A DNA stretch of 64,000 bases from Elymus sibiricus (Eukaryota; Streptophyta; Magnoliopsida; Poales; Poaceae). The stretch lies in NCBI GenBank assembly GCA_039707655.1, contig CM077665.1:314340486-314404485 (forward strand), written 5' to 3'. Below are positions 32,072 through 42,605 of the stretch, piece by piece. Under the pieces are notes generated by a model. The model searched no databases, was not told where the DNA came from, and saw nothing but the letters and a program-made list of their open reading frames with translations. The translations under genes were made by a program, and so were the position numbers. Position 1 is the first letter of the stretch. Each line of letters begins with the position of its first letter.

Positions 32072-32434
32072 AAGTTGAGTATATGGCTTTGGACAGACTT
32101 TGGTGGGAGAGTTTGTTGGTGTTTTTGGTGACTATCACTTGTGCACGTATGAGCATTTTGTTCACCAACAAAACCTTACCCCCTTTTAATAGTATTGGCT
32201 TTCCTATGGACTCAAAGTGATTTCTCACAAATGTAAAATGTAGAGTCCTCTTGCTTGAAGCTTTGCCAACCTATTTCCTTGCATCTTGGGGTATTCTACA
32301 ATCTCCACAATCCTTTTGCCAACCCTATCATTGAACTTTTCCTGAAATATACTTAGTGGAAACATTAGTTCAATGACTTATATGTTGTTATTAATTACCA
32401 AAACCACCAAGGGAGCAAATGTGCTTTCACTCTC

Positions 32435-34763
32435 TAGTCATGCCGCCACGGCAGGGGAAGCAATGGCGCGGGCCCAACTGTTGTTAAACTTCCCGCCGGT
32501 GGCTGACAGGATGGACGAGTGGAGAGCCACCATCCAGAGTCTGATTGGCTTCGTCAAAGCCAGCAAATCACAGCATGCAGACCCATCGCGGCGCCCGCGG
32601 ACGGCTACGGCGGCCCCGGCTGACGGTCGTGTCGAGGTGGCCGCACCAACGGTGTAATCCCCTCCGTGACAACAGACCCAGAGGCAGCCACAACGAGCTT
32701 CACATGCCGACGAGCCTGACGAGGCGTCTATGGTCTCGTCCGGCCAGCACGATCGCCGGGACCAGCGGCGTGTCCTGGAAGACCGGCGGAGGGAAGACGC
32801 GCGCATCACCATAGAGCGACGCCGGGAAGCATACTGCCAATCCAACAAGCGCAACGGCCCAGGTTCTGGCGACCCCGCACCCAGTGCTGGCGGGTACCTA
32901 CCTTATGAGGTTGGGTGCCCTGCCTTCACTCGCGAGCTGCGACAGGTCCGCTGGCCATCAGCCCGAGCTTTCAAGCCTGAACTAACGGAGAAATATGACG
33001 GGAAGCTAAACCCGACGGAATTCCTGGGCATCTATACGATAGCCGTTCAAGCCTCCGGGGGAAGAGATGAGAAGGTGCTCACCAACTATTTCCCTTTGGC
33101 GCTCAAGCCAAAGGTGAGATCGTGGCTGATGCACCTGCCAGAGAACTCTATTTCATCATGGGCTGACTTGTGCAATGAGTTTGTTAGCGCCTTCACAGGT
33201 GGCCACCAGGAGCCAGGACAGCCCAGCGACCTGCAAGTCCTTCTGCAGAAGGAGGGAGAAACCTTGCAGAAATACATCCAAAGGTTCAGCCGAGTGCACC
33301 GCAATATTCCAGAGATACACCCCGCAGCTGTGATTGCCGCGTTCCATTCGAACGTGCGCAACAAGAGGATGCGGGCCGAGATGAATGTTAGACTCCCCAA
33401 GACCGTCAATGAGTTGTACACATTGGCGGACAAGTGTGCTCGTGCTGAGGAAGGAAGGCGACTCCCCGGAGAGGAGGCTGGCATTGAAGTCGACTCAGAC
33501 GACGACGACGATGCCCCTGGCCCGAAGGGAAAAAGCCGAAGGCGCAACAAGAAACGTAAGGGAAAGGCAGTGTTGGCCATTGAGAGCTCTGGTGATCTCA
33601 GTGCCGGCAAGAAGGCCAAGGCCGAGGCCCCCAGGAAGGGAGTTGTCACGTGCGCTGATTGCCGGGAGGCCGCGACGGCAGAGAAAACAGGAAAGTCCTA
33701 CAGACCATACTGCAAAATCCATCGCACCAAAGGTCATGATCTCCAAGAATGCCGCCAAGTTGAGCACCTTGCTAAGAAGCAGAAGGCTGAATACGAGAAG
33801 CGTGACAAGGAGAGAGGCCAAGATGGTGCTGCCGGGAAGGGTCGTGGTGGTAGAGGAGGCCGCCGCGGCAAGGCCCCGCAGCAGAAGGAAAAACCTGCTA
33901 GAGGTCGTGAGATGAAAGAAGGAGATGGTATGAGTGATGATGAGGATGATGGAGAAGAGTCCAATGATCGAGAATTCCAGAGGGCGACTAAAGCCATGTG
34001 TGTTGACAGGGGTGCATCCTTGCATTCCTCTCACCACCAGCTCAAACAGTGGGCGCATGAGATCAACGCCATGGAGACAGCTGTAGAGTCCAGAAGGCCA
34101 CTCAAATGGTCCCGCACGCCTATCATCTGTGACGAAGAGGATCATCCTGACCGCACCATTGTGGTCGGATGTTTGCCGTTGTTGGTCTCCCCAACTATCC
34201 GCAACCTCAAAGTAACCAAGATGTTAGTTGACGGCGGGGCGGAGTTGAACTTAATCTCCCCTAAAGTGGTTGAAAGGCTGCAGATCCCTGACGAAGATCT
34301 CAAAGCTATGGGTACGTTCCAAGGAATCAACCCCGACAGGAGCCGACCCAAGGGAAAGATCACTTTGCCTATGACGTTTGGCAGGGAGTTGAACTACCAA
34401 ACTGAGAAAGTTGTGTTTGACGTGGTCAAACTCCCTCTGCCTTACAATGGAATTCTTGGTCGCCCAGCTCTAGCAAAATTCATGGCAGCATTCCACTATG
34501 CTCACAACACTTTGAAGATGCCAGGGCCCATGGGAATCATCTCCATTCCATCTGATAAGAAGGATGCAGTTATATGCATAGACAAGATGTATCGAGACGC
34601 GGTAGCAGATGAGGTCGCAGAAACTCCAGCTCCTGCCAAAGAATCAAAGAAGGGGAAGAAGTCTAGCAGGGACACCGGCAAGGACTCTGGGAAGCGCGCC
34701 TCTTCGGAGTGCGCTGCACCCGTTGATGACCTGCCGGAGAGTTCCACTAGCAAAAGATCCTAG
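32435..34763 (+). pseudogene. G3 gag (rest) and protease
   Basis: Continues the gag frame after C2, with stops at 32655 (TAA) and 32667 (TGA); from there it is open to 34763. Retrotrans_gag covers about 32990-33430 (FLGIYTIAVQASGG, LPENSISSWADLCNEF, LQKYIQRFSRVHRNIP). Next come a basic linker and a CHHC rather than CCHC knuckle (CKIHRTKGHDLQEC, about 33710). The aspartic protease follows near 34220 (MLVDGGAELNLIS) and 34455 (NGILGRPALAKF). A TAG at 34761 ends the frame before RT, and the same frame continues. The accumulated stops mark an old copy. Confidence 0.85.
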
Positions 34764-36311
34764 GTCACCAGTCCTATGACGAAGAAGATCCCGACAGGGC
34801 AGGCTGGCACTGATGGTACGTTCACCATCAGTGCCACCCTTAATGACAAATAGGAAAGCGTGCTCGTTGCCTTCCTGCGGGCGAATGTCGATGTGTTTGC
34901 CTGGCAACCATCTGACATCCCCGGTGTTCCCAAGGAGGTAATTGAGCACCATCTTGCTGTCTGCCCTCATGCCAGGCCCGTCAAGCAAAAAGTTAGAAAG
35001 CAAGCCTTGGAGAGGCAGCAGTTCATTATCGAGGAGATCAAGAAGCTCGAAGCAGCTGGTTTGGTTAGAGGAGTGCTGCATCCAACTTGGTTAGCCAACT
35101 CGGTAGTGGTGCGCAAAGCGAATGGGAAATGGAGGCTCTGCATTGATTTCACTGACTTGAATAAAGCATGCCCGAAGGACCCTTTTTCCTTGCCGCGCAT
35201 CGATCCGATTGTTGATTCCACTTCCGGGTGTGACTTGCTTTCCTTTTTGGACGCATACTCCAGATACCACCAGATATTCATGGCCAAGGAAGACGAGGAA
35301 AAGACCGTGTTCATAACTCCGTGTGGCACGTACTGCTTTGTGCGTATGCCCTTCGGGTTAAAGAGCGCTGGTTCTACCTTTGCAAGGGCCGTGCAGATTG
35401 GATTTGAACCTCAGTTGCACAGGAACGTGGAAGCTTACATGGATGACATAGTAGTCAAAACCAGAGATGAAGCAACCCTCATACAAGACTTGGAAGAAAC
35501 TTTTATGAACTTGCACAAGATCAATTTGAAGCTTAACCCTGAGAAGTGTGTGTTTGGCGTCCCATCCGGCAAGCTGCTTGGTTTCTTTGTATCTCAGCGA
35601 GGAATAGAAGCCAATCCTGACAAGATCAAAGCAATCGAGCAGATACAAGCGCCCAAGTCCGTCAAGGACGTAAGACGCTTGGCCGGGTGCATTGCCACGT
35701 TTAGTAGGTTCATCTCCAAATCCGCTGAACGCGCCCTGCCGTTTTTCAAGATTCTGAAAAAGGCCGGCCCGATGAAGTGGACCCCGGAAGCAGAAGCAGT
35801 GCTGCAAGATCTGAAAGCTTACCTTTCCTCCGCTCCCACCTTGGTCGCGCCTAAACCACAAGAACCGTTGCTGCTATACTTGGCAGTAACGAATCAAGTG
35901 GTTAGTGCATCGCTGGTGGCACAACAAGAAGTGGATGAAGATGCAGCTGCTGCGACTGATTTCGCCAGGGGAGGGACCGAAGCATCAGCGGCAGAACCTG
36001 ATACAAATCAAGGGGAACCTAAGCAAGCAAACAAAGGCAGTTTCAAGGAAGTGGCAAAGAAGAAAGTGGTGCAGAGACCAGTATACTTTGTCAGCTTCTT
36101 GTTACAAGGGGCTAGGTCAAGGTACTCTGGAGTGCAAAAGGTGATCTTCGGCCTTATCATGGCCTCGAGGAAACTGCGCCACTACTTCCAAGGCCACGAG
36201 ATCACAGTTGTCACCCGCTTTCCACTGCAGCGCATATTAAGGAACCCCGAAGCCACTGGTAGGATAGTTGAGTGGGCGCTAGAGCTGTCAAGTTTTGGTT
36301 TGAAGTATTAG
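34764..36311 (+). pseudogene. G3 reverse transcriptase and RNase H
   Basis: In frame with gag-protease after the stops at 34761 and 34851. The linker FAWQPSDIPGVPKEVIEHHL is followed by the RT fingers and palm (RLCIDFTDLNKACPKDPFSLP, FLDAYSRYHQI, FGLKSAGSTFARAVQ). The catalytic YMDD is at 35436-35447, then the thumb and the Ty3-type RNase H region up to RKLRHYFQGHEI. Within RNase H an insertion-like hydrophilic stretch (about 35930-36060) precedes VYFVSFLLQGARSRY, a normal feature of some Tat elements. A TAG at 36309 ends this section in the middle of the polyprotein. Confidence 0.88.
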
Positions 36312-37112
36312 AGCACTTCCACAATTCAGAGCAGGGCATTGGCGGAGTTCATTGCAGAATGGACACCCACGCCAGACGAAGAGGTTCCAGAGACAATTCT
36401 CCCTGGCAAAGAAGCGCCTAAGGAATGGATCATGTATTTTGACGGTGCTTTCTCGCTTCAGGGCGCCGGAGTAGGCATGCTCCTCGTCGCCCCCACCGGA
36501 GAGCATCTCAAATATGTGGTTCAAATGCACTTTCCCCGGGAGGAGGCCACCAACAACACCGCTGAGTACGAGGGGCTCCTTGCCGGACTCAGAATCGCGG
36601 TGGAGTTGGGAATCAAGAAACTGATCATCCGAGGAGACTCTCAACTCATGGTGAAACAAGTCAACAAAGATTATCAGAGTCCATTGATGAAAGCATAAGT
36701 GGAAGAGGTGAGGAAGCTGGAGGAGCACTTTGATGGATTGCAAGCAGAGCATGTACCCCGAGCAGAAAAAAGCATCACTGATCATCTATCAAAGTGCGCA
36801 GCACAGAAGCTTTCTGTGGAACCAGGAACTTTTGTCCTCCATCTCACTCAACCATCAGTATCCCCGTCAACGATGACCAGAAAAAGGAGAAAGCTGAACT
36901 CCGACAAGCATTTCCCGACAGAGCTTCCTGAAGCCGCTGGTAGAGAGGCTGCCGGGGACAGTCCCGTTTCGGTTGGTGAGCAGCTCCCTCCTGCAGAACC
37001 ACGGGTTCTTGCGGTTGAGGTAAGCGCTCCCACGAACGAAGAGACGCCTTTAGTCCTTGTTGTCAAGCCACAGACTCCAACCGGGGCACAGCATATAGTC
37101 CACTTCCTTTAA
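36312..37112 (+). pseudogene. G3 second (archaeal-type) RNase H and linker
   Basis: Same frame after the TAG at 36309. The second RNase H has IMYFDGAFSLQGAGVGMLL, NNTAEYEGLLAGLRIA and RGDSQLMVKQV, giving the Asp, Glu, Asp set. This domain between RNase H and integrase is the hallmark of the Tat lineage. A TAA at 36696 interrupts it, then the frame goes on with EEHFDGLQAEHVPRAEKSIT and a Ser/Pro-rich linker to a further TAA at 37110. Confidence 0.85.
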
Positions 37113-37500
37113 ATAGGAGAACTTCCCGAAGAACAAGAAGAAGCCGAAAAAGTAGCCCGTCAGTCAAGTATGTACCAGTTTGTCGATGACACTCTGTACA
37201 GAAAAAGACCAAACAGTGTGAAATTAAGGTGCATTTGCCGGAAATATGGACTGAAGCTGTTGGCAGAGATTCGCGGAGGCGTGTGTGGGTCTCACATTGG
37301 ATCAAGGGCCCTTGCCGGAAAAGCCTTCCGGCAGGGTTTCTATTGTCCCACTGCCCTCCAGGATGCAACTGAGCTAGTCACCAAATATGAGGCCTGCCAG
37401 TTCCATTCCAAGAACATCCATCAACCAGCACAAGCCCTTCAGACGATCCCTTTGTACTGGACGTTCAAGGTCTGGGGGCTCGATATTTTGGGCCCCTTTC
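37113..37500 (+). pseudogene. G3 integrase, N-terminal part before G4
   Basis: The H2C2 zinc-binding region runs GVCGSHIGSRALAGKAFRQG to the YEACQFH segment, where the first Cys of the expected CxxC pair is Tyr. The first catalytic Asp is in WGLDILGPF. The frame breaks at the ctttc target site and resumes exactly at 47364 when G4 is taken out. Confidence 0.85.
37496..37500. repeat. G4 target-site duplication, left copy
   Basis: ctttc, repeated at 47359-47363 directly after the right LTR. Confidence 0.93.
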
Positions 37501-38049
37501 TGTTGACACCAGATTTTGGCATGGACAAAAACATAATTAAGAAGGCCTCAAATGGAAAAGTGCTCAAAGTGATAAAGTTCCGTATCGTCAAAAGGAGAAA
37601 CTTTGATATTTGGGCCATAGCCATCTGATCTCATCTCTAAGGCCGAAGTTGTGTTCGAAGTACTGGGATTTTGTATCCAGAACACTATTCGGCTGATTAC
37701 GTCCTCAAGATGATCTCATATGAGAAAACTTTCTACATGAATTGTCTTCGTCTCGTTGAATCGGTCGATTTTCATATAAAAATCGTCTCAATCCGAGTTC
37801 TTATGCAAAAGTTAGAGCTATCTAAATGCAGCCATGTCAAGAGGCGAAATAAGACGCGGGAGACCAGACGCGTCTTGGCGAGTGTCTGATGCAATGCGTG
37901 AGCAATTGGTCATTCAAGATGGCCTCGAATCGAAAAACGTTCAACATGAAAGTTGTTCGTAACGTCGAAACGGTCAACTTTACTTTTGGGCACATTTTCA
38001 TCCGAGGTCGTTTACTGCCACAAATAAGACCCGCAAGGTACAGCCAGAA

Positions 38050-38260
38050 AGCTTGCCGGGATAGAAACCTTGCCGGGGAAATCTTGCCGGGATGGAAACC
38101 TTGCCGGGGTGTGAAAGCTTGCCGGGATGGAAACCTTGCCGGAGTGTGAAAGCTTGCCGGGATGGAAAGCTTGCCGGGATGTGAAAGCTTGCCGGGATGG
38201 AAACCTTGCCGGGGTGAAGCTTGCCGGGGTGGAAAGCTTGCCGGGAAAAGCTTGCCGGGG
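38050..38260 (+). repeat. gcttgccggg minisatellite in G4 5' LTR, 13 units
   Basis: A unit of about 18 bp, typically gcttgccgggatggaaac, with variants. The right LTR has 12 units (46310-46502), which accounts for most of the length difference. Confidence 0.92.
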
Positions 38261-38764
38261 TGGAAACTGTCAAATCCGACTAGAAGCTGAAGATGGGCTC
38301 AAATAATTATCTAGATGGCCTCAGATGAAAAAGTGTTCAACATGAAAGTTGTTCGTAACGTCGAAACGGTCAACTTTGCTTTTGGAGTCATCATCATCCG
38401 ACATAGTATACGACCTGCAGAGACGCTACAAGAGTCGGACGGTCCAGTCAGCTACATAACCGAGTCCGACTCGAAATTAAAGATGACCCCGTGGAGTATT
38501 CAAGATGGCCTTATTTGGAAAAGTGATCAACATACGGATTATTGGTCTCGTCGAAGCGCACAAAATTCGTGTTTGGACCATCTCCATCGGAGGTCGTGTG
38601 CAGATTCCACGGTCCACGCAAGGAGCAAGACAGAAGATTGGACCAGATTCAGACTGAATCTGAGCGGGACCAGAACTAGGACTCTAGGACGTGAATTGAT
38701 GTAATTTTCTTGTAAGGAAAGCCTAGATGAATCCTTTGCTTGTACGGGAAGTCCAGCCGCCTCT

Positions 38765-38770
38765 TATATA
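38765..38770 (+). promoter_or_regulatory. TATA box of G4 5' LTR
   Basis: cttatatatgttg. The counterpart is at 47007 in the 3' LTR. Confidence 0.6.
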
Positions 38771-39123
38771 TGTTGGGGGTGATGGCCGATTGAACAACAC
38801 ACAATCGAACAATCAATATACTACTTTTTCATCTACGTTTTATCTCTCCATCGTTTTTCTCTCTCGTTCTTCGTTGTTCTTCGTGTTGGAGAGCTGCGAG
38901 TACAGAGGCTCTAGGGGCGAGCGAATCGACCTAGGGCAGCCCATAGCCGCCGCAATCCCTAACGGGGTCCCTCCCGGGCGTGCGGGGCTTCGGGTCTGCA
39001 AAAGCGTCCGCCGGCTGTCTTGCGTATCGCGCTGCCGGACGGACCTCCTTCGACGTGAGCTGCGGTGCATCACCCCCGGCGTCGAGGGTACATGGTGACG
39101 TGTTCGTGTGCGAACACACTTTT

Positions 39124-39141
39124 TGGCGACTCCGCTGGGGA
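39124..39141 (+). other. G4 primer binding site
   Basis: tggcgactccgctgggga, eight bases after the LTR. It resembles the tRNA-Arg-type site reported for Ogre/Tat elements (from memory). Confidence 0.75.
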
Positions 39142-39168
39142 ACTTTTGATCAAAAATCATCATCCATC

Positions 39169-41340
39169 ATGTCCAATCTTCCCAATCCCTCGGAAGTTGA
39201 CGTCGATAACATTATCAAGCCCAATCTGGAGGAGTTATCGGCCGAGCATCGTCAAGCTTATGAGGAGTACAAGAAGGCGCGTGAAGAGAAGGAGTTGCAG
39301 GAGTTCCTTGGAAACTTCAAGAAGGACCGCCAAGGCAATATCACTTCGGTTGGAGAAATCAAGTTTCCTCCTCTTCAAACCGATCAGGTTAAACCTTCTG
39401 TAAGTACTACCTTTTCTCCTGAGCAATGGGCTGAAATTGAGAGCCGTATTTCTGATAGCAATAATCTGATCTATCAAGCTTTCTTAGAAAATATTAATGC
39501 CCAGAAGAATATGCCTAATATGCCTGCTAGCATGGGAAACCCTAATTCAGCTTTGCCTATCTCATCGGCGCCCCCCATGCCGATGAATTATTTTCCCACC
39601 CATACCAATCAAATTGTGGCTGCACCGCTTAATCCTTTTATGAATATGCAGAGTTCGGTGGCAACACCGAACCAAACCTTACCGATAGGTGGAAACATTG
39701 CTAGATCATTGCCGAACTATGGTTCGGCAAACATGCCACAATTTGTACCCGTAGTTGCTAACCCTAATCCTCCTATGCCAGTGCCACAAGCTTCATCGTC
39801 TACTATGGACGATGCTTTAGCTAATTTTAGAGAGGAGATGGCTAAAACGCTTCGAGAGAATTTTGGTGTTGAATTACCTAGGAATCGGATTTATCAAAAG
39901 CCGTATCCTGAGTACTTTGATGCAATTCCATGCCCTCAAGGATATAAAATTCCAGATTTTGTTAAGTTTAATGGAGAAGGCACGAAGGCCACGTGGGAGC
40001 ATGTTAGCCAATACCTAGCACAGTTGGGTGAAGCAGGCTCGATAAATGAATTGAAAGTGTGTTTATTTCCTTTGTCATTAACTGGTACTGCATTTTCATG
40101 GTTTTCTTCTTTGCCGCATGGCTCTATTCGTGTTTGGTCACAACTAGAGCAAAAATTTCATGATCATTTTTATAGCGGCGACAATGAACTTAAGTTGTCA
40201 CATCTTACATCGGTTAAGCAGAAGCATGACGAATCGGTCTCCGATTACGTCAAGAGATTTAGAGAGACAAAGAACCGGTGCTATAGTTTAGTGATAACTG
40301 AGAGAGACTTGGCTGATCTTGTGCTCAATGGTTTGAGAACTCATATTAGAGAAAAGCTAGAAGGCTATGAATTTATAAGCATCAACCAAGTCTTACAGAG
40401 GGCTTTGGCTCATGAAAGCCGAAGCAAGGACCTCAAAGAAGTGCATAGATACAAAACTGATCGTCCTAAGATGAATATGGTTGAATATGATAGTGATCAT
40501 TCGGACGATGAGGGTGATATTTATGCTGCTGAATTTGTTTGGCCCTCGAAGGCCAAACCTTTTACTTGTCATGATTTAAAGCCGATTCATAAGAATCGCG
40601 ATGATGAGATGAAGTTCACTTTTAACATTGCTAAATGTGATAGAATATTTGATGCTTTGCTACAAGCTAAGATTATTAGAATATCTCATACTTTACCGCC
40701 GTTTGAAGAGCTGAAACGGCGTGCTTATTGCAAGTATCATAATTCTTTTTCTCATGCTACTAATGATTGCAATGTTTTTCGACGCCAGATACAATCGGCC
40801 ATTAATGACGGACGATTGAACTTTTCTGAGATGCAAGTTGATAAGCAGCCCTTCCCAATGAATACTCTGGATTTGGAGGGGAAAAAGTTACTCATTCGGC
40901 CAGAGGTGGCCGAATCTGCCAATAAAACTAATGTTGTCATTGGTGAGCCCAGGAAAAACAAAGATGGCGACAAGGTCCTAGGAAGGCAAGTGGTGCTTGA
41001 CAAGCAACCCGATGGTGGGGAGATAATCAAGATCACCGTCAAGAATCCTACACTCGGGGGGCAACCGCAAGAGCAAGAGAATACCCGTGTTAAGTTTATC
41101 AAGCCCAAGAGTCCGGAAGTTGGCAAGTGGAAGCTGAATGAAGCCAAAGTGCAGCGCAAGAAAATCAAGCCAACTTTTGATATGTTGCTGTCCAAGTATG
41201 CTAATCAAGCGGCCGGTTCTAGCTCTAACCGGTCATCATATTTGAAGCGCCCAAGATCACCTCCAAGACAAGAATTGCAACATCGCACAAGGCCATATGG
41301 GTCATGGGCACCAGGACTGTGGATGGCGCCACCTCCCTAA
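39169..41340 (+). CDS. G4 gag
   Basis: 723 residues from an ATG 27 bases after the primer site (MSNLPNPSEVDVDN). The frame is open further upstream, but that part is LTR. The first 100 residues are charged and helical, then comes a Pro/Met/Asn-rich stretch. Retrotrans_gag covers about 255-440 (FVKFNGEGTKATWEHV, WFSSLPHGSIRVWSQLEQKF, YVKRFRETKNRCYS). A CHHC knuckle is at 521-534 (CKYHNSFSHATNDC). Gag forms the virus-like particle and binds RNA. It ends at TAA 41338-41340, after which the same frame stays open into protease. Confidence 0.9.
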   Translation: MSNLPNPSEVDVDNIIKPNLEELSAEHRQAYEEYKKAREEKELQEFLGNFKKDRQGNITSVGEIKFPPLQTDQVKPSVSTTFSPEQWAEIESRISDSNNLIYQAFLENINAQKNMPNMPASMGNPNSALPISSAPPMPMNYFPTHTNQIVAAPLNPFMNMQSSVATPNQTLPIGGNIARSLPNYGSANMPQFVPVVANPNPPMPVPQASSSTMDDALANFREEMAKTLRENFGVELPRNRIYQKPYPEYFDAIPCPQGYKIPDFVKFNGEGTKATWEHVSQYLAQLGEAGSINELKVCLFPLSLTGTAFSWFSSLPHGSIRVWSQLEQKFHDHFYSGDNELKLSHLTSVKQKHDESVSDYVKRFRETKNRCYSLVITERDLADLVLNGLRTHIREKLEGYEFISINQVLQRALAHESRSKDLKEVHRYKTDRPKMNMVEYDSDHSDDEGDIYAAEFVWPSKAKPFTCHDLKPIHKNRDDEMKFTFNIAKCDRIFDALLQAKIIRISHTLPPFEELKRRAYCKYHNSFSHATNDCNVFRRQIQSAINDGRLNFSEMQVDKQPFPMNTLDLEGKKLLIRPEVAESANKTNVVIGEPRKNKDGDKVLGRQVVLDKQPDGGEIIKITVKNPTLGGQPQEQENTRVKFIKPKSPEVGKWKLNEAKVQRKKIKPTFDMLLSKYANQAAGSSSNRSSYLKRPRSPPRQELQHRTRPYGSWAPGLWMAPPP

Positions 41341-42605
41341 GCACCATACCACGTGGGAGGATTTAATGGAGGATGGGGGCAGCCCCCAATGGCCCCTTAT
41401 GCTTTTCATCCAGGATGGGCAGAACCAAGGAGGCCTATACGTGAGAAGTTTTCTTATCCCACACGAGGCCGTTTGAACAAAGGAGTCAATCGGCCAATGC
41501 AGAATAATCAAGGAAGGATCAATAAGCAAGTGTGGCGTGCCAAGTCACCAAGTGCAGTGGTCGAGTCTGGAAAGGGCAAAGAAAGAGTTGATGCCGGTTC
41601 ACTCATCTTGGGCACTAAGACATTCACTATACAACAGCCGACTGTGCGGAACAACCCTACTGAGCCGATACTTGCTATCGCACCAAAGCACTCGGCTAAT
41701 GATCATGAAGCTAGCACAAGCAAAGCTAAGTTCAAAGATCCAAAGTACATGCAGCCTAAGTGGTGTCCTCCAGGGCTAACAAAAACACAAAAGAGGAAAC
41801 TACAGAGGTTAAGGAGTCATGAGATGGCAGAACAGGAGGCCGAGAAGCAAAGAGATGAGTGGTTCAATGACGTTCGGCCCATGGTACCTACAGACCAAGT
41901 ATGGGTGCCTAAGCAAATACAAAGTACGGTGGTTTCTACATCTATCACATCAGCACCTGTACCACCAAGGAAGGACGATGCTACTGCTGTTACATCGTCT
42001 ACAACGCCTATTGATTCCGTTTCGCCCGAACAGATTTCAGAATCAATGAAGACGGCAAACCCAGACCCGGCAAGCTCGGTAGACCCGGCAAGCTCGGCAG
42101 ACCCGGCAAGCTCGGCAGGCCCAGCAAGCCCAACACCGGCAAGCCTGGCACTGAACACACCCGAGGAGGAGGGCGACGTGGTAGATTGTGAGCCTAGACC
42201 AGTACATGAAGGAATGGATATCAACATGGTGTTTCATTTACCCGCTGAGTTTCGTGCTATAGATGAAGAAGGGGAGGTGTCTCAGCTGGATTTTGGTCCT
42301 AAGAATGCAATATTTGAGAAGCCAAAAGAACCAGTGACGCACTTGAAACCGTTGTACCTCAGAGGACATATCAACGGGTCACCGATTACTCGAATGCTTG
42401 TCGATGGTGGTGCTGTAGTGAATCTCATGCCTTATTCAGTCTTCAAGAAATTGGGTTTGCCCGACGAAGGATTGATGAAGACCAATATGGTGCTCAATGG
42501 ATTTGAAGGCAAAGAGAAAACCGAAGCCAAAGGGGTGATGTACGTGGAGCTTACGGTTGGGAGCAAAACTTTGGCTACTGCATTCTTTGTCGCCGAGGTA
42601 CAAGG
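41341..42605 (+). pseudogene. G4 protease region, C-terminus deleted
   Basis: In frame with gag after one TAA. A Gly/Pro-rich start and a hydrophilic linker are followed by a tandem 18-bp repeat encoding a PASSAD-type repeat (42066-42120). The protease active site is LVDGGAVVNLMP, with the Asp codon at 42403. The domain runs to AEVQG and then joins directly, in another frame, to RT sequence (YAEWISNIVP) at about 42603-42606. The protease C-terminal motif (normally LGRDW-like) and the RT N-terminus are missing. Confidence 0.8.

Larger units (their letters stand above)
22854..32429 (-). mobile_element. C2: complete non-autonomous Copia element with gag and a second ORF
   Basis: Two 1516-bp LTRs with about 12 differences by eye, perfect 5-bp target duplications, initiator-Met primer site and polypurine tract, all on the minus strand. 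Inside are gag (30860-28942) and a second ORF (26971-24846), with no protease, integrase or RT. It is a gag-only (TR-GAG-like) element, presumably mobilised by a relative. Confidence 0.92.
30914..32429 (-). repeat. C2 5' LTR
   Basis: On the minus strand it starts tgaaagcacatttgctccc at 32429 and ends tttcggtcctaca at 30914, next to the primer site. About 12 differences from the 3' LTR. Confidence 0.95.
37501..39116 (+). repeat. G4 5' LTR (1616 bp)
   Basis: Starts tgttgacacc and ends gtgtgcgaaca. Contains the gcttgccggg minisatellite and a TATA box. Short frames inside recur in the other LTR. Confidence 0.95.
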
